A stretch of 64,000 nt of DNA from contig BQMF02000006.1 in the NCBI GenBank assembly GCA_027922465.2, positions 248,001-312,000 of the forward strand, read 5' to 3'. Source of the DNA: Turritopsis dohrnii. Taxonomy: Eukaryota > Cnidaria > Hydrozoa > Anthoathecata > Oceaniidae. Below, one piece after another: positions 1-12,097 of the stretch (its first letter is position 1; each line of letters starts with the position of its first letter). A program made the translations under genes and the position numbers. Under the pieces are notes generated by a model, which worked only from the letters and a program-made list of their open reading frames with translations, made no database searches and was not told the origin of the DNA.

Positions 1-286
1 TTCAAATTTTGTTTATTGGTGTGTGCTAGTACATGTACACCAAGTTGTCAATAAAACTGCATACCATCTCAAGTAGTATCTAATCAAATAGTTTTTTTCT
101 TCCAACTATAAAATATTATTGAGAAAAAGCATTTTCAACTCATATCATTTGTTTTCGCATGTAACGTTTTCATTCCCAACAATATTGTACTATAGTCTCA
201 CTAGCGAGCAGCTGTTCTCAACCTGATGACGTTGCGAAAATTTGTTCTCAATTCATGTTGTTATTTTTCATGTTGTTATTTTTCAG

Positions 287-1303
287 ATTCTTTGGACGAA
301 GAGGAAACAGAGGAGGCTGATGAAAGATGCTTCAAGCAAAATGAAGGAGTATTCAAAATGACTGGTGACGACTTAACACGAGAACTTAGTCATGTGACAA
401 CTAATAGTTCCCTATGCAACCACATTTTTGAACGTTGCGAAAGGTAAGTGATGGCGCAACAAATTCACCCTCTTTTGTTTTAATAATGCTTTGGGTGCTT
501 CTAAATGTCGAGGGCGTTAATGCGGAATGAGATGAGACGTTTCAAACATTTGATCCGTCTATAAGATTTCTCCTCTGATTCGTTTAGTGAATCTATCGGT
601 GAACAACCCGACGCTAGTACGTTCGACAAGCGAGATTGGACCAATAAAGACTCGAAAACTTTGAAAATGAAACCATATCTTCGCAAATTAAAAGAACTTC
701 TTAACAAGGACTACATGGATGAAAAAAGTGGTTTGCTTTTAAATTACGGTCATCCGTTTGTCCAAAACATGCCTTTTAAGCAATTTCGTTCATTTATTGA
801 TCGAGCTGTTCGTATCGTGAAAGAAAAATATCGAGGAAAACCAATATGGCGGACGATGTCATCACAATGGAAGGAGCCTGGTCGTCCTGTGGACCACTTC
901 CGGAATCACCAAGTAACATCTACTTCCTTCTTCAAAATCTTACTCTCTTCAAACACGCATCAAATTGAAACCTTCTTCTTTTCAGCGAATTAAGTTGTTC
1001 AACGCGTACGCAACATCAGCCATGTGTAACGCAGGTATCCCCGTATTAGACGTGTTCCAAATGAGTGAATCCGCACCACCTGACGACAGACTAGCTGTTA
1101 TAAAAAACATTGCGAATATCTTAACAGGATTTTATCGAAAAAAGCCAAGCAAACCATGTCCAGTGAAGAAGAAGAAGAATAAAAAAAGAAAGAAGATTCC
1201 TGCAACTGCGACAAATCAAACCGAACTGACTTATCGAGCAAACATTTCATCAAATACAACTAATAATAATACGGTATCTTTAAAAGCAATCGAGACTTTT
1301 TAA
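287..1303 (+). CDS. SGNH/PC-esterase-like protein, C-terminal part (partial gene)
   Basis: Three exons join in one frame: 287-443, 588-912 and 986-1303 (TAA). Each border has a clean splice site (acceptor TTTTTCAG before 287, donor GTAAGT after 443, acceptor GTTTAG before 588, donor GTAACA after 912, acceptor TTTTCAG before 986). The middle exon has an acidic-to-basic stretch, then a region with GHPFVQNMPF and GKPIWRTMSSQW; the last exon continues RIKLFNAYATSAMCNAGIPV followed by LDVFQMSES. That pattern (an invariant Asn-Ala-Tyr helix, then a GIPVLD strand) resembles the end of an SGNH/PC-esterase (NXPE/Cas1p-like) fold, but I cannot place a catalytic Ser or His. The last ~70 residues are a Lys-rich tail (KKKKNKKRKK) and low-complexity Asn/Thr. 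The 5' exons lie left of the window or were not found; the ATG at 226 is upstream of the acceptor and is not the start. Confidence 0.55.
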
Positions 1304-1548
1304 AAATGTTTTACATGTTTATACACGCATTTTCATCTTGTAGATACTATAAAGAATACACTGTTGAAATGACTTTCTTATAAGCGGCAGACTTCTGCAC
1401 TAAAACTTCGAATACCTTGTTCGAAGGAACGTGTCCATAAAAACAGACGCCATTATTGTCGCACGGCGTAACAATTTTTGCTGTTCATGAGAAAACACTG
1501 GTCGACTTCAAATATTCAACCTTCTCTCTGAACGATAAAACTCGAGGG

Positions 1549-1650
1549 AATCCAACTTCATCCGGAACACGATGTCCGACGGAATTCAACTTCATCCGGA
1601 ACACGATGTTTGACGGAATCCAACTTAATCTGGAACACGATGTTTGATGT
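1549..1650. repeat. 34-bp tandem repeat, three copies
   Basis: Three near-identical 34-bp units built on CAACTTCATCCGGAACACGA followed by TGTYYGACGGAAT. It lies in the intergenic space after the SGNH-like gene. The short frames crossing it are by-products. Nothing else is recognised in 1304-1905. Confidence 0.85.
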
Positions 1651-1905
1651 GTTTTAATCGTCATGCGCGCCACGTGAATTGCCAGGACAGTTCTGTTGTA
1701 TATCTTCACCATCTGAATGACAGGCGAAATAAAACATATTTGTACAACAGAGAAACAAAAGTGTAGTGCTGCCACGCATCTCATATTGTTCATCATCAGA
1801 GATGACAGGTATTTCAAAAGTGAAATCATATACAGCAGCAAAAATAGCAATGAAGTTGTTCTTTGAGATTACCGCGAATGCTCACGTATATTTGAACATG
1901 CGCGA

Positions 1906-2562
1906 TAGGTATTGCGGAAGAAATTTTTGCGGATGAAGACCTCAAAAGAGATTTTGCGGAATTAATTTTTGCGGATGTCGGAAAACACGTAGTTTAGTGC
2001 CTGGGTATATACAAACTTTAGTTGGAATGGAAAAAGCAGATTTATGAAATAATGGAATTCATCAGTTAAAATATCCAAAAAGAAAAGATAATGTAGCTGG
2101 GTCTTATCTTTGATCAGAGGAGGTCAATGTAACGCCAACAACTGAGATCATGACTCAGTCTAAGTCTATTTCCCATAAAGGAAAAGAGCAAAAAACAATA
2201 AAGAGATATTGTAATACCTCCGCCGCCGACATAAGATCGTTTCTCAAAGTAAAAGCAACAGTACGAAGTGCAGATGCTGCTTGTGTTGTTTTAGACGAAG
2301 AGTTATAAATAAGTCCTTAGATGTTCAATAACCAAGACTTCTTTCCTTTTTCAACCCCATTTTTCATTTTCCAAACATTTCATAAAGACGAGACTTGCAA
2401 AGCAAAGTGAAAAATCAATTCTTTACGGGTAAAAAATTTCAAACATTTTGCGGAGTAAATTTTTGCGGATGAAGAATTTCGAAAATTTTGCGCATAAATA
2501 AATTCCACAAAAAAAAGTTCCGTACAAATTTCTTCCGCAAACAATTTCTTCCCTTAAGGTAC
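1906..2562. mobile_element. Decayed MITE of the CCTTAAGG/GAAGAAATTTTTGCGG family
   Basis: The left side reads GGAAGAAATTTTTGCGG and the right side ends AATTTCTTCCCTTAAGG, its inverted counterpart. Several internal TTTTGCGGA / TTCCGCAAA blocks repeat in both orientations. The same terminal sequence bounds the compact element at 7146-7421 and appears once at 32695. The left terminus here has lost CCTTAAGG, so this is a truncated copy. Confidence 0.55.
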
Positions 2563-3300
<738 letters not shown>

Positions 3301-3307
3301 TGATTTG

Positions 3308-3517
3308 AACCTGTGTGGTGAAGTTGTGAACCTGTGCGGTGAAGTTATAAACCTGTGCGGTGAAGTTGTGAACCTGTGTGGTGAAGTTATAAACCTGTGT
3401 GGTGAAGTTGTGAGCCTGTGCGGTGAAGTTGTGAACCTGTGTGGTGAAGTTATAAACCTGTGTGGTGAAGTTGTGAACCTGTGTGGTGAAGTTATGAACC
3501 TGTGTGGTGCATTGCTT
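3308..3517. repeat. 21-bp minisatellite, ten copies
   Basis: Unit AACCTGTGYGGTGAAGTTGTG, with a second variant ending TATA; the two variants tend to alternate, suggesting growth by 42-bp dimers. Because 21 is a multiple of three, the + strand stays open and would read NLCGEVV/NLCGEVI repeats. There is no other coding signal. It lies about 100 bp beyond the last recognised exon of GPATCH11. Confidence 0.9.
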
Positions 3518-3614
3518 TAATTAAATAAACAATGAAATGATTTCAATTAAACAGACTAAAATGAGATCAGAGGTATTGAGAGCTACAGCTTTCCAGCCTC
3601 ATCATTATAGAATC

Positions 3615-6600
3615 TTATAACTTTAGATAGAAGTTCAGTATTAAGAATCTGCAGTATAAAAACTCCTCACATACATCTGGTTCTGTACCTTCATCTTCTT
3701 CTTCCAGATCTTCTTCACAATCTGAACCAGTTTTTCTTGGCATCCACATCCACGTTTCTTTACAGTTAATATTCTAAGCATTATGGAAGAATATTCAAGC
3801 ATTATGGAAGAATATTCAGCATTTTCATATTAACAAAGACCACCAATTGAACATTACCTTTTTAGTATCTAAATCTTCGCAAGCTTTCTGACTACGATAT
3901 ATATCTCCCTGGATTTCCCGTTCTTTTGTTTTAGATTTCATGCGACTTTTATAGCCACTGCGAAGGTCGTCTTCTAATGCCCTTCTTTTCAAGCGAATTC
4001 TCTGCAATGCTTTCATTTTCTTCTCTTTCTTTTCATTAATTTCAGCATCTTTTCCCAATCCTTTTCTACCTTAAAACAAGATTCGCAAAAATGCGACTAT
4101 ATATTTCCCCAAAGTTGCGAAATTTTTGCCAATTATTGTGTGTACATTGATAACCATAAGAAAAATATGCATCATTAAATAACTACAATGGTATAACTAC
4201 CATCAACGTCATACTCAGATAAAATGTTGTCCTTACTAATCAGGGTAGAATTGAATTTAATACCACAAAACAACTTATTTTGAACTAATTAAGAAATGAA
4301 GATGTTCATGGTCAAATGATAAGGTTTCTCTTATAAATTTTGCTGAGTAATACTTTCCCTTAAACAACTAAATATCAACAACCGCACCAATGTGTAAGGC
4401 AATTTTAGCATAAAAAAACATATGATCTTTATTGTTCCAGAAGCTTGACATCCTTTATACCATAAAATCACGACAAAACAATGTAATTCAACAGAAGACA
4501 CTTGCACTTGCTTTTTGTAACTCAGATAAAACTATCTTACAACATTATACAATCAAATTTGTATACAGATTTACAAAAGAAGAAAAGAATACTTTGAGTT
4601 AGACATATAAGCAAGTAACTATAACTGTAATTCAAATTCTATCTTAATTCACGTTCACATAAAAATGTCGCTAAAAGAATAGATGTATAAAATTTTATAC
4701 ATCTGATGATTGCGATATGCATGAAACTTAAAGTCACGTATTTTGATGTTTTTAAATTTTAATGAATAAGCAAATAACTACCAAAAGCAATAAAAAGCAC
4801 TTCAAATTAGCACTTCAAATTTGGACAGAAGAGTTATTTTCGAAAAAAAATTGAATTCAAGTATTCAGAATAAACATCTCTGTTTAAAAAAATATGTGCA
4901 CACCCATTATTTATTATTTGATAAAAATGACCATTGTAAATCCCAAATGAAAAAAAACAACAGTATTCAGTACTGAAAATGGACTAAACATCCATAACCA
5001 AATCATTGAAAGTAGACGTTTCATGTTCTGGCTTGATTTGATTAACAGATTGTTTGTTGGATTGTGCTTTGATTTATATACGTTTGTTGTCTGTGTAAAG
5101 AAAATTGACAGTATATCAATTTTTCTTAAAATACCATATATATACAGTATCAAAACAGTATAGGTGATCATGGAATTAATCCATAGTAAATTATGTTTCT
5201 GTTGTCAGATTAAATGACTATCCCAAGGGAAGCACATTTTTCGACCAGATTCTTTCAATTGTGTCTCAATCTTGTCTGTTAATGTTATTATACGTAATTG
5301 GTTTTCTGACGTTCTTATTGCATATACAACATCACATTTTTACTTGCATTTTTACTAATGTACTTTTTGGATTAACACTGGTTGAACCGGTTGTTCTCCA
5401 CATAAAAAAGGTTTCCTTTTATAGCTGTACATCATGTGCTTTCAGTTCACATTATATCAGGACGTAAAATAAAAATCTTCAGCCTGTATTGATAATGAAT
5501 TTTCGCCTTTGCACTGAAATCACAGCTTCAATGGTTTGCTGTTCCAAGCATTTAATTACCAATCATCATCATCAATCATAGCATTTTTGTCATCAAACAA
5601 AAACAAAACAATATTTTTCTGTTTTTTACACGCTTCTTCAAAAGTTTTTACGAAACCTTTTAAGACAATACTGAACTAAAACTATTCATTTCCATCACTT
5701 CACGTTGAATTCTCTTGAATCATTTTAAAAGCTAGTGGGAAAATCAAAAATCTTCTACAGCCCATCCGCATTGACTGAAAAAACATGGCGTCTACTTGAC
5801 TGTAGACTAGCCTCTATTTTTATCTACTTTGGTGACTAGGTGAAAATTACATTCTGAACCGCGGCTATGGGGACAAATTCTGACCAGTTAGGTTAAGTTA
5901 GGTTGAGTTAGGTTGAGTTAGGTTCACTACTAACTATGGAAGGAAAACTATTTGAAAGAAAAAGATTCCATTCTATTCTGACTCGTTCTGTGTGTGCCAA
6001 TGCATTATTTAAAAGAATCAAACTGCAATTATGCTAATTCCTTATTCATGCTTCATGCTTGTAAAGGTTTGTTCATTGTTCACATTCGTTTACGTTCGTT
6101 TGCTACATTTGTGAAGTGTTGACAATTAATTAAAACAGTTTCTGATCACAATAAAAATCACTCATTAGCCCAAAGACAATGTCAATGGAAAGATAGAGGC
6201 TGAGATGAGAAGAAGAATGATGAAGATGATGAAAAGAAAAAGAGATAGAAGAAAGATATAAGTTAGGGGCTGTTCATATGGAGGTGAGCTGGCCCGGTTA
6301 ATCAGGCTGGCTCACTTGAATGAAATGAAATTCACCCAGCGTTCATAAGGCTTTTCTCATCCCACTTAGCCGGGCTGGAGAATGTTTTTTAAATCACATA
6401 AACAATAATTCGAATTTCGACGCGTGCGCACTTGTCTAAAATCTATCCCACTAAGGCGGGCTGGTCTGTTCATATGAACAAATTTCATCTCACCTAGGTG
6501 AGATCCCGGTCAAATGAAATGAGATCTCACTTAAGTGAGCCAGCCCGCTTTTCATATGAACACAATTTATTTTTAAAAAGATTTCTTAATAACAGTGAGA

Positions 6601-7079
6601 TCTCTGCTAAGTGAGCCAGCCCGGTTAACCGGGCCAGCTCACCTCCATATGAACAGCCCCTTAGAAATAGAAAAGTGTGGTTTAATATACCTTCAATAAT
6701 CTTTAAAGGTATTGGTTCAGATCTTCCTTGTCCTGTGTAAAAATAAATGAAATTGAAGAAGTTGTCAAAAGAAAAATAAGAGATACAAAACCAATAAAAG
6801 GTACCACAAACCGTCTTTTCCTAACCCCATACCAGCTTTAAAACCCATTTTACTGAGCAAAGCAAAACCCTTGTTATTTTCATCGAGTGCAGTGTTTAAT
6901 TTCTCATCCCTCTTTTCAGCAGCCTGTGCTTTGAAAGATCTTGTGTGCTGCTGGGTACCACGGTTTCTTCCTACTTCAACACGTTTGTGCTTATCAAGAA
7001 ACATTTTAGGCATGAGTCCTGGTGTATGATCATTTTGCAGGAACTTATCCGACATATATTCATCTTCATCACTCTCCAT
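3615..7079 (-). CDS. GPATCH11: G-patch domain-containing protein 11
   Basis: Four exons on the minus strand: 7079-6812, 6732-6691, 4069-3858 and 3773-3615, giving about 226 residues in one frame. The N-terminus MESDEDEYMSDKFL matches the DEDEYMSD start typical of GPATCH11 (CCDC75). The G-patch follows (LLSKMGFKAGMGLGKDG then QGRSEPIPLKII), after which comes a basic coiled region (EREIQGDIYRSQKACEDLD) and an ETWMWMP motif like the family's REAWYWL. G-patch proteins usually activate DEAH helicases in RNA processing, and human GPATCH11 is reported at kinetochores; the role here is inferred from family. Human protein is longer and ends with a Cys-rich segment. Here exon 4 reads to a stop, but a good donor (GTATGTGAG) at about 3676 hints at an unfound terminal exon. 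Intron 2 is 2.6 kb and holds a Harbinger MITE. Confidence 0.88.
6266..6660. mobile_element. PIF/Harbinger-type MITE in a GPATCH11 intron
   Basis: Terminal inverted repeats start GGGGCTGTTCATATGGAGGT and run about 37 bp, flanked by a 3-bp duplication TTA (6263-6265 and 6661-6663). TIRs beginning GGGGCTGTT with a TWA duplication are typical of PIF/Harbinger. The 395-bp body carries further internal copies of AGTGAGCCAGCCCG and TTCATATGAAC in both orientations and no coding capacity. It ends 28 bp inside the intron after the 5' splice site of exon 2. Confidence 0.85.
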
Positions 7080-7145
7080 AGGACTTAGTTACTAGTCTAA
7101 AAGAGAATAATATAGAAATACACATCAGAACACGATTGTTTCATA

Positions 7146-7421
7146 CCTTAAGGAAAGAAATTTTTGCAGAAGAAACTTTTGCGGAATTTATTTCGCAATT
7201 TTGGCCCCTAAAGTCGATTTTAGTATTACATGTAAAATAATATAAGAACAATCAATTCACAACACAAAAAAGGAGGCATTTTTTCTTTCAAGTATTTGTT
7301 TGAAAATCGAAAACCGTGAAGAAGAAAATTGGGCAATCACAAAATTAAATTTCGTGAAATTCGGCCATTTTTACCATCTTAACTGCGAAATAAAATTCCA
7401 CAAAAATTTCTTCCCTTAAGG
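7146..7421. mobile_element. Compact MITE with CCTTAAGG termini and TA duplication
   Basis: Starts CCTTAAGGAAAGAAATTTTT and ends AAAAATTTCTTCCCTTAAGG, flanked by TA on both sides (7144-7145, 7422-7423). Body 276 bp, AT-rich, no ORF. Same family as 1906-2562 and the solo end at 32695. It lies about 70 bp upstream of the GPATCH11 start codon. Confidence 0.75.
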
Positions 7422-7454
7422 TATCCCTTATGACAACATTGAATATATTCTTAA

Positions 7455-7880
7455 TATATTCTTTCGAGTCCATTGCTAAATCTGCTGCTATGAAGGTTGG
7501 CTCACTTTTTCGGATCCATCACTTACTTTCTGCTGAATCTATCATTTACATGTTTAAGGCCACTATTCGCCCTTGTCTTGAGTATTGTTGCCACCTTTGG
7601 GCTGGAGCCTCTGCTCATTGTCTTCATCTTCTCGACCGTATTAAAAAGCGCTTAGTTAACTTAGTTGGCCCCAATCTTTGTGCTAATCTTCACCCCCTCT
7701 CACATCGGAGAAACGTTGCTTCCCTGTCTCTTTTCTATAAATACTTTCATGGGCATTGTTCAGACGACCTGCATCAACTGACCCCTTCTACTAAGACTTT
7801 CTCTCGGAACACTCACCTCTCTTCGAATTCTCATCCTTTGACTGTTCAGGTCCCAACATGCCATAAGAAATTTAAAAAAA
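7455..7880 (+). pseudogene. Non-LTR retrotransposon RT C-terminal fragment
   Basis: One frame encodes the segment after the RT core of jockey/CR1-type LINEs: SAAMKVGSLFRIHHLLSAES, then TIRPCLEYCCHLWAGASAH, LLDRIKKRLVNLVGP and LSHRRNVASLSLFYKYFHGH, ending KSHPLTVQVP-like text. It is cut off in an A-rich run (about 7870-7900), before the usual TSRLWNSLP end. No 5' part is adjacent. Nothing else is recognised between 7904 and 8512. Confidence 0.85.
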
Positions 7881-8512
7881 AAAAAAGAAATAAAAGGAAA
7901 TGAAAAGCATTTTTCTTCCAGGGAATTTTATTTGAACAAGTTTATAAATAAGAATTGATTTTTATAGACAAAACAAGTTTGACTGAAAGATGGAAAACAC
8001 ACTACTTACCCTTGTATACACTTTTAAAAATGCTGAACAATTAATTTTATGAGTAAGAATTTGTCTTTAATTCTACGTTACATTTAATTCTACGTTACGT
8101 TTAATTCTACTAGTGGAATAAGATCACCAAACAACCAAGGTATGAATGGCATAAATTCTACTGAACTATTAAAATTATCTTCATCTAACATCTATCACCT
8201 TTCATTAAATTTTGGGTCTCTTGAAATTCCATTAAATTTTTACATTGTGTAAGGGTCATTCTAATACCGACAGATTTTGACATTGATAACCATTGATAAC
8301 CACATAACCACTTTTGGGCATAAAACAATGGCGCCCAAAAATAACTCATCACAAAACAGCATAACAACAAAACAGCAATAACATATCAATTTTAATGTTA
8401 TAACATTTTTCTATTAATCAACTCAGAGTGGAAGCCCTTACTTCTCTGTAGATTGCAAAGATGTATACTAATCATTTCTCAAGTTAATGTGATGAAGTTG
8501 TTAAATATATTA

Positions 8513-8860
8513 CTAGCTGCCGAGGCGGCAGCCCATGTTCAGCCTGTGTTGCGTCACTTCCCAAATAGTTCACGAAAAATGGAATTAAGGAATTGACAAT
8601 CGAAAATGTTACCATCTTGTAGAGCTCGAAATTCTGACCAAGAAGACGTATAGGATTGTATGTCTTTGACGCCCTGTTTCAGAGATATCGACAATCAAAA
8701 GATTTGATGACGTCATAGAGCCCCGTCCCCCAAAATATTGCCCAAATTTTTTCGTCACCCTATGGCCAATATCGCGGACCCCAGAAAACGTCAGTTATCT
8801 CTATTGGTTACCGACATAATTTTCCCTTAACGTTCCATTCGATTAGGGTCTCAATACAAT
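8513..8860 (-). mobile_element. Helitron-like non-autonomous element, copy 1
   Basis: Read on the minus strand, this copy ends in a perfect 6-bp-stem hairpin (CTGCCG-CCT-CGGCAG, 8517-8531) directly followed by CTAG and a host T, the terminal layout of Helitrons. The body shares long blocks with 35630-36076 and 43130-43790: a TTGTAGAGCTYGAAA block, AGAGATATCSMCAATCAAA-GATT then TGATGACGYCATAG, and CAGTTATCYCTATTGRTT. The other end is not clearly defined here. Confidence 0.6.
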
Positions 8861-8869
8861 GGTTTCACA

Positions 8870-9860
8870 CTGATGTTGCACAAAATAAGATAAAATAATT
8901 ACTCTCACAGCTCAATCTACCATTTTGTGTGACAGACAAACAGACAAAGAATCAGCTATCAATATATGGATACTATCTTATTACTTCATAAATTAAATGT
9001 GACATTTTAAAAATGGAATATATATTGACATATATATAAAACTACAAAGAATGAAATATGTACTGAAAAAACTTATTAAACAACTTTTTGAGCTCTATCG
9101 TATTTTTAAAGATCATTGTGGATGCAGGATTCCCTTTAACAAACTAGTATCCTGTTCGATTTTTTAAATTTTTTTAAGTTTTAATTTTGCAAATGAATTA
9201 TCAAAATCCCTAAGAAAAACATATTTTCTATTGGAAATTTTTTTCATTGAATTGATATTGAGAAAAGTGTCAAGAAGCTTTTTAAATGTTGCGAACAATT
9301 ATTTTCAATGAAAGAGTAGTTTTCCATTAAAAAAAATGTGTCTTCCTTCATTTTAACTCAGCAGTACTTTTCAAAAATATCAATTTAAAACAAAATCCTT
9401 TTCTCCTCCAGTACAAAGGTTGTCCACCTCAAATGTTGTCACCTCAAATGGGGATGTAATGATAGAGTGTAGGTAGCTTTTGTTATCTTTTCGTAAGACA
9501 CAGATGATCTACTTAGTCCATATTGTTTTCTTGCTATGGTGTGGAACTGCCAGTACATCCTTCCCTCCCTTGTCATTTCATTCAGTGAATTTTGCTTTCC
9601 AGCTAGTGAAGTTATCGCTTCTTTGATTTTGCATCATTGATAGAGGGTACCAGATTCAAGTGGTTGCTGTTCACCCCAAGCCATTTGACATTACATTTGA
9701 CATTTCCTCTGTAACTACTGCATTTCATGGAGCCAGTATCTTGGCCTTTGCTATGGCATAGGGTCCTTACAAATCTTGGACAAGACTTCTCTTGCTGGAT
9801 TTTGCATATTTTCCTGGATGAATGACCAGGTTTTCCCCTTTTTTATTTTTCTAATCTACT
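8870..9860. other. AT-rich stretch without recognised features
   Basis: No coding frame or inverted repeat that I can support. The last ~400 bp may be 5' sequence of the decayed LINE that follows. Confidence 0.4.
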
Positions 9861-11330
9861 ATGGCTCCTAACTTCAGTAAAGACAGGACAGTTCCTAAAT
9901 CCAAATCACCTCAGCCTCTCTCACTATGCTGCTTGAACATTCAAGGTTTGAGAACTGTCTTTCCTTTCATTGAGTCTTTCCTTGCTTCTCACTCACCTGG
10001 CTTGTCACCTGTCTATGTGAAACTGACCTTGATCCTTCGATATCCTTGTCTGACTTTCATGTTGATGGTTAATTTCCTCTTATTCAGCTAGGATCAACAT
10101 TCACAGATGATGCTGGTGTGAACGCTTACAATTTTTCTTATCTCAGAATCTCTCTCAGAGTGTAACCTTGGTTTTCCAGACAATGATGCTCACTCTCCTT
10201 CTTTACTTGATCTTTGTCTGGTCATTGCTAACTGTAATTGTTTTCACCTCTTTCGTTGAGGTAACTCTGCTGAAAACAATAGATTCTTTCCAGTCGCCCA
10301 TAGTCGCTGCAGAAATACTCTGCAGACTGCTAAGAACAGCTATCATGAATCCAATGAAATCAAGATCTCCACTCAGAGATTTGGTTCTCAAGATCTTCAA
10401 CAGCCTTTCAACAAAGGAAAATCTGCTATACTCTCTCTCTCATTGATTGCCTAAATGTAATCATATCTGAGAGAAGTCAGAGCTCCTTGCTCAAACTCAC
10501 TCGCAACTGCTTGTTACCTAATTCTGGTCAATATCTTCTTGAGTTTCCTCTTCGCTGTGATGGTGCTCTCCAGGACATCTATATTACACCTAACAAGGTG
10601 GCTAAGGTCAATTCCAAACTTGAATTTTCTTCAGTCGGTGGTCCTGACTACATCCCAGTTACTGACTTGAAACATAGTTCTCCAGAGTTGTCTTCATAAA
10701 TGTCTGCTTAACTCTTTTCCCTCTTGTTGAAAATATGCTTCTGTTGTTCCTGTTTCAGAACTTTGGTGACCAATGATCCTCTCAATTATCATGCTACTAG
10801 TTTGCTTTCAGTCATTAATTAAGGTCTTTGAATTCTCTCATTAATTTCACTTTAGTGTCCCATCTGGAATCTCATGTTTTTTTCTCAAATCATGGCTTTC
10901 GTAGGGCATGTTCTCCTGACTGTCTTTACTGAAAGAATCTAACCGTGCACTAGACAAGAATGGATGGCTAGAGCTCTTGACATTTCTAAGGCTTTTGTCT
11001 GGCATGTAGGCCTCCTGTGTAAGTAGTCTACCTATAGTGTTTGCAGAAAGGTCTTTGAGATCATAAAATGTTTTCTGCATGATCGGCAGCTGAAGGTTTT
11101 CTTGGATGGCCAAGCCATTTCGACCTTTCGATTAATGCTGCTGTTCCCCAAGCCTCTAATTTTCTTAATTTTCATCAATGACCTCTTTGATCCTTCAAAC
11201 CTGCTCTGTAATGTTGGTATTTTTGCTGTGATCTTTTTATCAGACTGAATTACCTGGTTCTCTGGAGCATGATCTCCCTGCCATACTGTACTGTAATGGG
11301 GTCCTGACTGGCATGTTTCTTTTATATAAT
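9861..11330 (+). pseudogene. Decayed non-LTR retrotransposon (endonuclease + RT)
   Basis: Order matches a LINE ORF2. An endonuclease start (LSLCCLNIQGLRT, then FIESFLASHSPGL) is at 9915-10010. RT blocks follow: VAKVNSKLEFSSVGGPDYIP and a SPELSS segment near 10600-10700, and NHGFRRACSPDCLY around 10890. Later pieces are in other frames (DHKMFSA, then VPQASNF...LNFHQ-like text near 11060-11180). Many stops and frameshifts make it dead. Style is close to the fragment at 7455-7880, so the two may be one family. Confidence 0.7.
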
Positions 11331-11462
11331 GTCACTAAAGACAAAACTCCTTCCTATTAATAGCAACATCGTCAATGCTTCTCGCAGTTGTGTGGTCTAA
11401 TGGAAAACATTGAAAATTTGACCGGAAAATTTTTAATGAGTTTTTGATTGAGTCTCAAGTGT

Positions 11463-11963
11463 TGTACACATTTTTTTTTTATAAGCAACTGAGTTGCTAA
11501 GGGCTCAGCCCTCAAAATGGCCAAAAAAATAAGCAACTTGCTTAGCAACCCTGAGCCCTAAAATCTTCATAACAACTTTTTTAATCTACAAAATCATCTA
11601 CCATCTATCATCTACCCAATTTCCCTGACATGGCATGGGTCGACCCGGTGCTATGGTACATTCACTCGCACATGATGAATCACAGCCAAGGTAAATAAAA
11701 CACAAAAACACCCAGAAAAATCTACATATGGACAATCAGCAATTATGGTATACAACAAACAAAACAATCCTTTAGAGAATAATGAAGAAGTGTATGTGTC
11801 ATGTAATGAAGAAAAATTAAATATTGCGTAAAATAGCTCAAATGTGTTTTTCTTCGATTTATTGCTTGAAAAATTTGTAAGCAACCTTACAAGCAACTTT
11901 AGCCCTGGATTTTTAGCCCTGAGCCCAAAATCAAGGTTGCTATAAAAAAAAAAATTGTGTACA
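11463..11963. mobile_element. Inverted-repeat element (TGTACACA-T10-ATAAGCAAC ends)
   Basis: Left end TGTACACATTTTTTTTTT then ATAAGCAACTGAGTTGC; right end GGTTGCTATAAAAAAAAAAA then TTGTGTACA. Subterminal GGGCTCAGCCCT / CCCTGAGCCC blocks also face each other. 501 bp with no gene. It contains a partial copy of the SINE-like sequence at 43283-43539 (here about 11600-11690). Confidence 0.55.
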
Positions 11964-12097
11964 TGCTATTTCCTGCCACCCAAATTGTCTTCTTATAATA
12001 GAACATTTTAGTAAAATCAGATATTTGATAACTAATCATTAAAATATATAAAAACAGTATATGTCACAAACAACAGATTTGTTTAATTATACTTTAT

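Noticed and set aside
5880..5925. Telomere-like TTAGG repeats (GTTAGGTTGAGTTAGGTT)
   Set aside because: Only about four imperfect units with a 10-11-bp period inside an intron; not a telomeric array.
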